Positions 21,961 to 33,930 of a stretch of DNA of 64,000 bases are shown piece by piece (within the stretch, counting starts at the first letter, position 1; the number at the start of each line of letters is the position of its first letter). The translations under genes and the position numbers were made by a program. Under the pieces are notes generated by a model, which was not told the DNA's origin, did no database searches, and worked only from the letters and a program-made list of their open reading frames with translations. The DNA lies in the NCBI GenBank assembly GCA_037179385.1, contig CM074187.1, forward strand, positions 4,092,001-4,156,000. Reading direction: 5' to 3'. Source of the stretch: Holothuria scabra. Taxonomy: Eukaryota; Echinodermata; Holothuroidea; Aspidochirotida; Holothuriidae.

Positions 21961-23921
21961 TATATTGTGAAACAATTATTATTTAACAGTGGCGATATAT
22001 ATTGGGGTGTCTTAATTTGGCGTGCTAAACATTGCACTGTTGCTTTTAAGGTTGAATGGGTAAAAAGTGAATCACTTAATACCCATAGCTTGTATTGGCA
22101 ACTATGGAAGACAAAAGACACCATGCAGAAATATTCCTTCAAGCTGGTGCATTGTTGCTTTAGTATAGTTGCATCAGTGTATCAGCCTAAATCAACAAAG
22201 GCTTAGTTTAGTTTAAAGGACAACCATAATGCTAATGTTAGGCAAGGTATTACTATTTCTTGGGTAGGATAACCCGATGGTAGAATTTTGGTCCATAGAG
22301 GTTATGCACATGACGTCAGTGCGTTTCAGTTTGGCACACCGGATGGAACTGATTATGCACAGTATGTGTCCTACTGAAATGCGCAGACAACCCCCCTGTG
22401 TAAAAAATGTTGTAAAATGGACACTTGGATGGCAAAACCGAGAGACGAGCAATGCAGTGATGTCGGTGTATAACCTCTATTGTGCATGAAAAAATTCATT
22501 TACATGTCAAAATAGTAGCCAGGATTAAAATCTTCCATCTTTATCACTTGTCACACTGGCTCAATGATGAAGAATTTAGGGATCCATCAACTATGCCACT
22601 GTGTACAGTAAACAGACAAGATGCAATGATTGCTAATGTTTTTTATTTTGTCCCTCAATCTAGTGAACAAAATGTTCTTTGTGAGTATTCACCTGAACAA
22701 TTTGTGTAGCAATGTCAACCTAATTGCAAATTATAAAGAGAAGATACTCGCTGTTTGATCCCAACACTAAGATTTATTTTAGAATATTTAGGTTAAACTA
22801 TATTCTGATTGCTGTTGTTTATGCACTGATAGGTCAGCTTAAGCACAAATTTATCTTTTATAACTTCTGCACAATACTATACTTTCATTTGTGTTCCTTC
22901 ACATTTAACAAAAAGTGAAGGCCTACTTTATTAACTTAAGAAAGTAAATGTTACAACCTCTTTCTTTTGATGAGCAAGAGCCCCATCTCTGCATATATTG
23001 GTGTGGAACTGCAGAACAAAGACCTCATGGTGTACATTTTAATCATTGGTACTCGTTCAGCTGCAAAGTATTGAATTCTAAACTTGAGCATCTTCATAAA
23101 CTTAGCAAAATGTCTTTCCAATTTCAGATTTAACAGGATGTAAAGTGAGGTCAACAAACATATTAAAGATGGCTGCAATATGGGTTATCATATTTTAATG
23201 GGCATTTTGGTGTTGGCAAAGAATCTTAGATCTGTTTTTTCAAGTAAAGGTTATGTAACCCTGTTACCAGAGCCTGCAGTGTTGTGGATTGACAATTAGA
23301 GTATCAAATTTATTCCTGTTTTTTTTTTCGTCTGTTTCGACAATTTTGTCATGTTATGAAAAAAGGGAATAGTAGAGTGCATATTAAATGTACTTAGTCA
23401 TATACAACTGTAGTCGATGATACTTTTCCTTCATAGTCATTGGTTGAAGTACAGGAACTTGATGAAATATGAAAAGACATATTGATGTTTATTGTGATAT
23501 CATAATGGTACCCAAAATCATTATAACACATCCAAACCTTTACAATGACACATGTCATCTTTGTAGTTTGTGTATCAATCGTGTAATGTTATGTGCAGGG
23601 TTATAGACAGAAAGATCTATGTGTGGGACACAGATTGCATTGAAGATTCAAAGTATATCACTACATTCAATTGGTTAGGAGCATGCATATAACATTTGAC
23701 AAAACTATGCTTTCCAGATGCCAAGACATGACATATCTTGTGTCCTTTTCCCATTTTATAGTTAGAGCAGTAGCACTTTGTTTGGAATAGTTTTCTTGGG
23801 TAGGTTGGAAATTGCTGGAAGAGATTTGGTGGTACTGTAAACTCCTAGCACATTTATGGTAAAAGTGAGAATTTGCGGCTTCATTTTAACTCACGTTCCT
23901 GGTCACGGGTGTAGGATGTAT
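21961..23921. other. Intergenic, nothing recognised
   Basis: Only short chance open frames on both strands. No splice-consistent exon chain, RNA gene or repeat boundary was found. Confidence 0.4.
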
Positions 23922-24185
23922 GCTGCACTTGATCTAATGATAGAGAATTTTCCTTTAACGGGAAGGTCACTTGGGAGGTCAGGGTTAAATTCCCAGACCA
24001 AGTCATAACAAAGACTTTTGAAATGGAACCAGCTGATGTTGTGCTGGGCTTAGCATTTTATCAGGACAAACAATCCAGTGACCCACAACTGGAGAAAAGA
24101 CCAAAGGCTTTGCTAGAACAAACCAGAAGTGTCCAAGTTGATGTGTAAAACTTCATCAAACCTAACTGTTCTACACAGTGTTAGG
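23922..24185 (+). mobile_element. tRNA-derived SINE, family S2
   Basis: A tRNA-like head (about 23922-23998) has an A-box-like 'gatctaatgatagag', an anticodon-arm-like 'ttcctttaacgggaagg' and a B-box-like 'gggttaaattccc', followed by the body 'agtcataacaaagactttt' and a tail ending 'catcaaacctaac'. Partial relatives lie at 8734, 13350, 29440, 30095, 31418 (minus) and 58520 (minus). Confidence 0.7.
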
Positions 24186-25979
24186 TCATCAATGTTGCCA
24201 CATATGTGGACAGTCAACTTTAACCCTAGAGGTTTTATCTAAAGGAGTCTACTTAAGCTGCATGTTTTGGGTTTAAGAAATATATATTGTGTGGTGTCCA
24301 TTCCTAATACTGAAACACCCTATAAGGTATAAACCCTCTAAACATTATACTGATGACAAGCCTTAGTACGTAGTGGTATCAAAGTATATTTGCATGTGTT
24401 CCGTGGGTACCAAAGAGTGTTGACTCATTGGAAATTATCACCATTTGTGTGGGACATCAGGAGACAACTATTGCACAACTATTATTTTGTCAAAGAGTTT
24501 TGATGGATTTAGGTCTTCTTTTCTGATCTTTGAATCAAATTTTAGACTTGTCTGTGGTTCAGGGTATCCAAGAGTGGAAAATTTTCTGTTCTCAGAGACA
24601 AAATTCTTTTTTCTCGTATTTCATCTCCTGTGGTCCTTATCCCCATGCGTATGTATGTTTTTTTCCATTTGAGAGGAATATTTCTCACTACCTATTCCTT
24701 TCTATTGTTCAATTTGTTGTCTTATGTTGTTAGTACATCATTTCAGGTAAAACAAAACAATGTAAAGACAGTCTGTGAGCTGCAGCTTGTTTATGACATT
24801 ATTTTGGTTTATTTTATGATTTCTTATTTGGGTTGAACTTTATAGAAAGATCATTTAATCTTCCTTGGTGTTCGTCACTGTTTTCCATTTTTAATGGACA
24901 TATCAGCATGTCCATTATTGTGGTTGGTCGCATATTTCTGATGATCACATGACCACATTTCTCTCATTTAGTTTATCGGACGACTCCCATCAAAAAACAA
25001 CAAACTGATCTTTTGGGAAAAGATTTTTACAACAAAGGAGAGGGGTATGTGACAAGATTGTGCGAAAAATGTCGCCAATTACAAAATGTGGTACAGTTTT
25101 CTTCAAATGCTCAACATTTAAATATTAAATATTAAACCTGAAAAAGTCTTAGCTGTGCATGCGAAGAAGTCTAAAGCTTACACCATGTGAGCTTCTTGCG
25201 TTTACCTACAAAATGATATTGTGTGATATTGTGTGATGTCTGTGTGTAACTTTAACATTCTGGATAAATATATTGTAAACCATTTGAAACCAATTTTCCT
25301 AACCTTTGGCTCAGTCTAGGGACATTTTTAGTAATTTTTGCGTCTTTTGTTTGAAGCTTTCAGTCCTCTCCACCCCCAAGTATACGCACAAAATGAGAAA
25401 ATTGGTATAATGTAGGGGAGATTGGTATGGTATGGTTCTTTGAGGTATGTTTTGTAGTCTTTTTACAACTGTGACTATGTCATTTATCAAGCGGGTTGTA
25501 ACTGAGGGGAAGTCATTTATTTTGCTTTTGAAGCAATGTCAAGTGGTGCAGCAGTTTTCAAAATTTTGGCTCAAGTTATGAGCCAAGAGGTAACCAGAGT
25601 CAAACCCCCTAAAAGGGGGGTGAGGGATTTACAGGTTAGTCCAATCTGTTCAACCCTTTTTGTTCACTAGCCTGAGAATGGGTAATAAGTGTTGAAGATA
25701 TCAAATCACCTACTTAGTAAACCTTTACAGCATTTGACAAAAGAGACAAGAGAAGTGAATGATGATTGGTGAACAGATTTCTGAATGGTTCGTTAAATAC
25801 CATTGGAGTGAAGCTGCCTGGCCAGTGTGAAATTTGCATTAAATCTGGTGTAAAGTAAGGCAAAAACGTAGCTTTATGCTTAGTGTTGTGCGCACGTACT
25901 GCACCGAAACAAGAGAATCAACCCTCACAAAAAATGGTTCCAATTCTTTGGGTCCAGCTAAGGCATTTCTTGGGTATTT
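24186..25979. other. Intergenic, nothing recognised
   Basis: AT-rich sequence with short repeats such as a doubled 'gatattgtgt' near 25215. No supportable gene. Confidence 0.4.
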
Positions 25980-25983
25980 AAAT

Positions 25984-26336
25984 AAAAATGATTGGATTAT
26001 ATAGCGCCTTATATGGATGTTCAACATCTCAAAGCACTTCACAATCATTACCCCTGGTCATTGGTAACTCATCAAACCCACACTATAAAAGTGCACATCC
26101 CTTGCTGTTCCTGCCAGGCACAATGCCATTTCATGGTGTCCCTTGGGGGACTTCCCATAGGAGCAGCCACATACAGCCATCACTCTACAAGCTACAATTT
26201 AAAACCTGGCTGGAGAGGAGCAATTGAGATAGAGCAACTTTCTCAAAGACACAACATAATGACCCAGGTGGGAATCGAACCAGCAATCCTAAGATAACAA
26301 GTCCAATACCTTAACCAATAGGCCACCACGCTCTCA
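25984..26336 (-). mobile_element. tRNA-derived SINE, family S1
   Basis: On the minus strand the element begins with a tRNA-like head: A box TGGCCTATTGG (complement of 26315-26325) and a perfect B box GGTTCGATTCC (complement of 26271-26281), in tRNA-like spacing. The body ends in 'ggcgctatataatccaatc' followed by an A/T-rich tail near 25984. Such heads drive RNA polymerase III transcription; mobilisation would need a partner LINE. Confidence 0.85.
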
Positions 26337-26777
26337 TATTCTTGGACAAAACCTCCCCAAGAATAAGAGCATTTCAGTTACGCCCATGTCATTGGCATGC
26401 CATGTCCTACCAAGAATCTCCTATGATGGACATGGCTGTGACATGGGTATTTATACCGTTGGTTTGGCATGTATTTTCTTAGGTTCACCTATGTCCACAG
26501 TTAGAAAACTACAGTAAATCAGCTATTGTTTGAGACTGCTATCATGTCTTTCATGGTGTAGTGAGGTATAAAAAATGTTGTACTTTTGGTCATGTCACAG
26601 GGTTGTAAGTCATGCTTAAACCACTCATGGGGGCATGGGCGCATTTGGAGTGTAATATTACTCACTGTTCCATATATGTGGCGACGAATTACCCAACTCT
26701 CTTATTAAATGTGTCAGTCTGAGACATAAATGGCAGACAAAAAAATTTTGACATAGAAGGGTGCATGGTATTTGTAA

Positions 26778-27083
26778 TATGTATACATGGGCGTCCGCGG
26801 GTATGGGCAAGGGGGGCACTTGCCCCCCCCTCCTGGAAAATCAAAAATTTGAAATAACATATAAAAATCAAAGCAAAAACCCGAACAAAATGTGTTTTCC
26901 AAGTTTCTATGCGAAAAATAGGCTTTAGGAATGCCATTTACGGCGATCTGGGAGGCATTTTGGGCTGAAATTTTCGCATGCTTTGTGTTAATTCATGGTG
27001 ACTTGGAGGTTTTGCCCCTCCCTAGAAATTTGCCCCCCCCCCCCCCGACTTTTTTTTTTTCTGCGGACGTCCATGTATGTATA
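26778..27083. mobile_element. 290-bp hAT-type MITE with perfect 8-bp TSD
   Basis: The element spans 26786-27075 with termini CATGGGCGTCCGCGG and (minus strand) CATGGACGTCCGCAG, flanked by TATGTATA at 26778-26785 and 27076-27083. The inside carries G/C runs ('aaggggggcacttgccccccc') near both ends. No coding capacity. Confidence 0.87.
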
Positions 27084-28260
27084 TGCTTAAAACTCTTACG
27101 TACATCTTTCATATACAAAGCATTGTTACCTTGTAAGTTTGTACTTCACCACAAAGTAGGCCTAGAGGATGTTTGTTTCCTCACACATGGTTTGACAATA
27201 TCTTAAAAAGTTTGCATCGATGCAATGTTGGCTTCGGTATTACTTTTAGTGAAATTATTAGTGAAATTTTCAAGCAAACAAATCGTTTTGGACTTGTCAT
27301 TTAAACAGATATTACATGGGAGAAATAGCTTAGAATGCATCGTATACACCTTGTGTTCACTGCAAGCAATGAAACCAGCAAATGGTAAAATGTTGGTAAA
27401 TGTTTCTGAAAACATTTCAAAGCTCCTTGAGTTTGTAAGCTATCTTGCAATATGCAGATTGTAAAGCTGACATGAAAGTGGGGTTGTGAATGCAGAGTAT
27501 AGAATTTCTTTTCGAGTATTGCAGTATGAGTATATTTTGTAATTATATGTAGGCCTACATTTCAATTCGGATCGGATTCTTACCCGATTTTTGCAAGTTT
27601 TAGCTAAAATCTTCGGCATCTCTGGTCAGAAAGAGCCAAATTTTGCCAATCTGCGTAAAAGTAGGAGTTGTGCTATGAACATCAACTATATGCTAATTGT
27701 TCCGTGACGTCACGTCTATAAACAGATTTTATATGAGAAGGCTGTCCAATATAAGTATTTGTCGGTGTGGCGTCACGAGAAAAATCCGTTTGCATTTTAT
27801 TTTCATACATAGACATCAGATGCCAATCGTATATAAACACCGGCGGACAAATGTTTGGCTCTTTCTGACCAGACAGGGAAAAGACTTAACAAAAACCCTA
27901 AAAAATCAGACCGGAATCCGATCCGAACTCGTTGGTAGCGTAACCTCGGCTTTAGACATGTAGCCAGTGCGGGTTGTTGCGGTTGAATCCCCATGAGTTA
28001 CAAAATAGCAAAAAGGAATCAGTATACGCTAAATGTGGTTAATGCACAATTATCGCACCATTTGACATATGGAGACCTTAAATATTGTTTTCTTCCAAAG
28101 GGAAAGGGGAACCTCCAAATTAAAATCCCTCTCATCACACACCAAAAATCTCTCTCATCTCACAGTGGCTATGCTCCTGTACCAAACGTTTCATTTTTCC
28201 TGGTTTGCTTTTTGGGAATATTTTTTGGGTACATTTTGTCGTCCATTTTGTCAGCTGAGA

Positions 28261-28362
28261 CCCATTCCACAAAGAGTAACGCACAATCTTAAGTATGATT
28301 TACTGTTGACTTAAGTATGGGAAATCAAACTTAAGATTGTGCGTAACTGTTTGTGGAATGGG
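28261..28362. mobile_element. Short foldback MITE
   Basis: Arms 28261-28294 and 28329-28362 pair as CCCATTCCACAAA..GCACAATCTTAAGT against its complement, around a short loop. Confidence 0.7.
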
Positions 28363-28936
28363 CCCCTGTAGTGTATATATAGGTATATGTCTTATTTCTG
28401 GGACTCACTTTGCCACGCTACTTTGTGAAAGGCTACTTTGGAATTCGGTTACAAACCAAAAAGCACTATTATTGTTTCCAGTTGAACTGAAATGTACTAT
28501 GCAAAATGCAGACCCATATTGCGTCCATACTTCTTATTTTACTTTTGCTAACGTGAACTTCAGTAAGTGTTATTCAGTGGTTAAGCAGTCAACCATCTCA
28601 AATATGAGTTCAGCTCAATTGACCCATGGAATGGTAGGCACAGTAATAAATGCTGCCCATCATATAGCCAAAAACTCTAAAAGAGACTCACGGCTTGAAT
28701 CTTTCATTAACCATTTTATTTCTATTCCGTGCCGAACCAAAGGGATGAAGCAGATTGCTAATTTAAATCCACAGTCAAAAAATGCTTTCCTCTCAATTCA
28801 GTTCAAAAACCCTTGTGTGTAATTAATACTCCACAAAAATCAAACCATTGTTCTAAGTTCCTTTTACTTTTATCAAACACTGAATCAAATTGCATCTTAG
28901 GATCTTCAAATATTTTGAAAAACGGGACTCAACTTC

Positions 28937-29260
28937 CCCCACCACACTCCGCCACCATGACGGCAGCCTGAAACAATGTTTAGCCCCAATCGGTTAAGAA
29001 GATCTATCGGGTTAAACGAAAGATCAACACGAGCACGTAAGAGTGTTAGCTGGATAAAAAATTCCCCTTCCCCACCCCCTCAATCAGGTTGACAATCTCA
29101 AACGACTTTAAGTCCAATTGAGGAAGTTAGATGGAGTATAACGACACATCAACATGAACGAGTTTTATAGTGTCAGCTGGATAAAAAAGACCCCTCCCCC
29201 CTCTCCCTCTCTCACCAGGATGGCAATCTGAAACAACATTTAGCCCCAGAAAAGCTATCT
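28937..29260. repeat. Diverged tandem duplication, about 140-bp unit
   Basis: 'ctgaaacaatgtttagcccc' recurs as 'ctgaaacaacatttagcccc', and 'gtgttagctggataaaaaa' recurs as 'gtgtcagctggataaaaaa', with pyrimidine-rich spacers. Confidence 0.65.
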
Positions 29261-29439
29261 TAGCTATCCTAGATACAATAGGAGGTAATAGGCATGTTTG
29301 AGGGTTACAGAATGCCAAGACTGTGGCGTTAACATTCGCACAAAAGTGCTTGTGAGCTTATGTCGTGAATACACTCACCCATAGTCTCAGGTCCTCCTCT
29401 AAAGACTGATACATTTATAGGCTTCTAGAGAGCCGCAAC

Positions 29440-29525
29440 TGGAAAACAGGCCGTGACCGACTCGACCTGAACCAGCTGGTTGGAAACTGGGCCTTAAAAC
29501 TCCATCTTACCTTACCTAACCCTGT
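29440..29525 (+). repeat. S2-family 3' fragment
   Basis: 'accagctggttggaaactgg' followed by 'cttaaaactccatctta' and 'cctaacc', as at the S2 SINE 3' end. Confidence 0.5.
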
Positions 29526-31385
29526 TCATACCACGCGATACAATGCGTGAAAAAATACCCAATGATTGCTTCAAGGTGTACGGGGCAGGAGTCTAAAATT
29601 TTGCTGTTGAGGGCACCGATTTCCTATGAGTAGCATGTGTTGGAAACAGGTTTTCCAGTGTTTAAAAAAAGTCCGATGGAGGGTGAAATCGCACTCTGGA
29701 TCATTGTCTTTTTGAAAATGAGTTGCATGTTTGGGATAAAATGCTTTACGCTGCTCCGAAAGTATCTCTAAGCGGGGCGCCACTATTAGTCGTACAAAAA
29801 ATTGCAACGTTCCCGTCGGAAGTGACATTTTCCAAGCCTTTAACTAACTGACTAAAGTTAAATCAATAGCTACTTTGAGCATTTAACTCAAAAAAAATAT
29901 GTTCACCTTAATGAAACATGAGCATAACATCGAAAACTGCTCAGAAATTTTCCAGGTTAGATTTAGCAATTCCATTTTTCGGGCAAAACTTTGTGCACTA
30001 TTACACACAGGAGTGTCGCAATGGGCTATGCTGTTAACAGGGATCGCATATTGCCCTATGTCTATGATAGGAAATATAAAGGCTTAGAACAATAGAAACT
30101 CGGCCGTTAAACTCCATCTAACCTAACCTTACCTCTTCTAATCTCAAAGTCAAAGCGGAGCTCTATACCATTAGTTCACGCGGAGCACAGCGGAACTTTT
30201 TGCCGAAACTTCCCAGTTGCCTTGAAATGGCATTTTCCGAGCCCGTTTGAATTGATATTTTCTGTTTGTTTACACCTAAACACCAACCCTGCAAACTAAA
30301 TATTAATTAAACAAGCTGGCAATAATACATATTTTGAGTCAATTTATGATCGGCGGAATTTAATATGTAGCTTAAATTTGTTGAATTCATTTAATATATG
30401 AGGTCTATAACGTCTAACCCTTTCAATGGCGGTGCCACTTTTTGCACACGGATGCCCGGCGCATCCTCGCGTCTTAGAGTAAAAAAGCAATTGAAAAAAA
30501 ATCAACTCTCTTTCGCAACTTTCATCACAATTTTCTATCATTTCGGAAAAATTGTGCAAGACTATGAAGAGAGGCTGAAATAAAATTGTTTTTTATGCTT
30601 AAGATTTCAGAGTTAAGAACCTAATCTTTGGAATTATTTTGCATTTTCATCGAAAAACTAGGGCGATGCGCACTTACCTGCTAACTGGCTATTAACAACC
30701 CCATCCGCGCCTTGTTTATTGGTCCATTGGTTCATGTTGGTTATTATTAACTCAACATTAGAAACGAAATATCATCTTATCAGAACAATAGATTGCCTGT
30801 CAGGGTGTGTGGGAGGGGATGGGGCAAGCCCCCATCCAAACGTTTCTCCCTCCCGGGACCTGGCTACTGAAACTCATCCCAAACCAGAAACAATCTCAGG
30901 TTATTGCTTCAGAGTGAGCATTTATGACCCACTGTGTCATCAGGACACTCAGTACAGTACATGCTGTGTAATATGTGCTACATTACTCTGCATTTTTTTT
31001 TTCTTTTTTTTTTCGAATTTGTTGTTGATCAAAAGAGCTGTGTTACTTGACAATCCCTGTAGACTACTCCGAAAAATATAGTTTGGGGTGAGAATCGACT
31101 TCCTAATTACAATTTTACTCATTTTTCCCTTCAAAAATTTCTCCTTATCCAGAACCTTGTCTGGATAATTGTCTGATACCAATGCATTGAACGTCGGTCA
31201 GGGCTGTGTTATGCCTCATATATATATACACCCCTGTCTTTGATTCCATCAATCAATTGCGTTAAACTGTTTTTGGAAAAGTGGTTAAATAGATGAATGG
31301 AATTTTTTGACACCTAAGGGAACTTGTAGGGAAAGTTTCGCAGAAATTCATAGTCGTTAGTTAGTTTTTAGTTAGTTAGTTGGCT

Positions 31386-31412
31386 GGTCGGTCGGTCGGT
31401 CGGTCGGTCGGT
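31386..31412. repeat. (TCGG)n microsatellite
   Basis: Six to seven perfect GGTC/TCGG units, immediately followed by a minus-strand S2 fragment (about 31418-31480). Confidence 0.9.
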
Positions 31413-31439
31413 GAGTTGGATGCAGTTTTACGGCCCAGT

Positions 31440-32750
31440 TTCCAACCTATTGGTTCAAATCGAGCCGGCCGAATTTCATAGTGAAAACCCTGGGGCCCAC
31501 AGGGAACTTTGCACCAAACAAATGACCGAACAATCCAAAATTAATCACTGACCGAACATTATGAAGAAAGGCCCTCTTTTCTGCTTAACATTAAGTGGAC
31601 CGTGTGGCCCATGCCGGACCTTGGACCCATAATTCCTGTACACCATGAAGTAAACACAAACTGAGTAACGTAATGACCCACTAATAAGGTACAAAAGAAT
31701 TTTTACAAGCATTCTGTAGATTTTGATGACGTGGGCCATAAGGCCTACATGGCCAGGCCTAAAGTTAGTTCCAGAATACCACTAACAGATCATTGACCAA
31801 GCATTATTATCGCCTTTCTTACCTCAAGGCTCAATAGGAAGAAAAGTAAAACCCTTTGCAACATTTCACCAAATGAAATCTATAGTCCATCTTAAACTTT
31901 GGTCCCACACCCAAGGGAACAACTTTTTTGAGAAACCTTAATATAGTTTCATAGAATATGAATGTTGTGAAATTTTCGTACTTTTTAAGAAAAGACCATT
32001 GGGCTACCCTGCATGGTCTTGGACTGATTCTTCCAGAAACCATAACTATCATGGACGAAATATCATTCTAAAGAGGATCAAACATCAGCTTAAAACTAAC
32101 TGAAAGAAGAGCTAACCGTTTTGCACTATTCCACATAATGGGCCGTTGGGTACATCTTCTCGGTGCCTTGGGCCCAAGGTGTATGTATAACAACACGATA
32201 CCACTCACTGAGCAACCTAACTACAATGCATCGACATTTAACGAAAATGTCCTTATGAGAAGCATTTTGCCAAACAAAAATCACGAGAAGGGCCCTAGGG
32301 CCCACATTGGACCTTGGACTACAAATTTCTGAAATACTTCTAATGGCCCACTACCCAGGGAAAATTGTGTGGAATTTTCAAACAATTCCATAAAGCATCC
32401 ATTAGGGATGTGGTATGAGCTTCAATAGGCTGAAAAAATGGAAACACTAAATTGCACTCGGAGTTCTTTAGAGTCGTTCCGTTTCCCATCGGACAACATT
32501 GGAAAATAGGTAAGGGGGAACGATGATGCGTAGCAATTTAAAAATATTTGTCCCCATGACACAAATTACTATAATTATTCTATGCGGACCTAAATTCCAG
32601 TCTACCCGGACAACTTTCCAAAACAAATTTCAGACCTTTATGGATTGCCAAAAAGTGCAGTCGTCAAAATTGGCCCCGGGGAAAATCTTGACAACAATAG
32701 ACTTAGGGGGAAAGAGACCTCAAGACCTTTGTGTGGACGACGTGTAATTC
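31440..32750. repeat. Degenerate repeat-like block rich in 'ggccc...ttggacc' phrases
   Basis: Similar phrases ('gaccttggacccataattcc', 'ggaccttggactacaaattt', 'cccaagggaac') recur at intervals. No open frame of note. Probably an old transposon remnant of unknown class. Confidence 0.35.
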
Positions 32751-33930
32751 ACGCTTTGATTTATGACGTAAAATCTAAGTGAAACAGTTGTTACAAAACT
32801 TGAATACATCTGAGTGACCCATTTTGTTATTGACCATCATGTGTGACATAAATAGATTTTTGCAAGACCATGAACAAAAGTTTCTGAAATGGTACTAAGG
32901 AGGCCACAAGAAGGTGCAAAGATCGCCTGATTGATTTGACTTTTGCACTACCTTGTTAGAAAAGTTAACAAAACAGAAATCTGAGCACTCGGGTTTGCTA
33001 TGCACGATTATATTTCGTTGTTGATTTACTTTCGGATATGAAAACCTTGGGAACCACCTGGATCTGGAATAGGAATACAGTTTTGACCAAGATTGCAATC
33101 TAACTCTGCAGAAGTTTTCAGATGATAGGCTTTGATAATTGAATTTGGACTATTTCAATATCTGTGAAGTTTTGAATCCGAAAGAATTAAACGTTATGGC
33201 AGTCGGTTGCTTATGTGTAAAGATTTAGAATCACAACTGGAAGAACATGAATGTGATATACGCCATAACGAGTATTGTGTTGATTTGATTTATCTCTTAA
33301 TGATCTGATAATTGCTACAAATATTTCAATACACATCCCTCTTCAGGAGTTAGCCTATGCATTACCAGACTTTGTTATTTGGGGGCTTAGAGGGGCTTGA
33401 AACGGAAGAATATAACTTTTCTAAATACGAAAATCTGCACAAACAGGCTGAAGACCATGATTAAATATACAGTATCACAACATACATACTGCATTCATTT
33501 AATAGGCCTATATCCACGTCATGTCGTACAGGGTAATTTTATGTAGGATGCCCCTTACGGCATCTGTCCCAAAGTTTCATATATGACGTAATTAACCTTG
33601 TATTTATTCATTCAACAAAAGTAAATCACGACGAGAGAAACGAGAATTACTAGTTATTGTGCCCCGCGTGGCATATATAAAACTTTTTTCAAGTAAAGCA
33701 AGCACCTGTACTTTTTGTACTTTCTACTTTTGTTTTACAACCAATGAACTTATCTGTGAGCAATAGGTTCGCAACTTAAGGCCCGCTAAGCGAGCCGGAA
33801 TTTTTTTTCAAAATTTAGAGTTGTATTACTGGAAATGTTTAATTCTGAGTTTTTTTGTTTTTACTTTAGCGAGAGCACATTATGCTCTTAACAGTTTAAG
33901 GTTCACATGATAATCAGGCGTTAAAAGACA

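Noticed and set aside
28337..28822. 161-codon open frame on the plus strand, the longest between the two genes
   Set aside because: Its first codons lie inside the foldback MITE at 28261-28362. I see no family signature, splice partner or repeat-coded domain.
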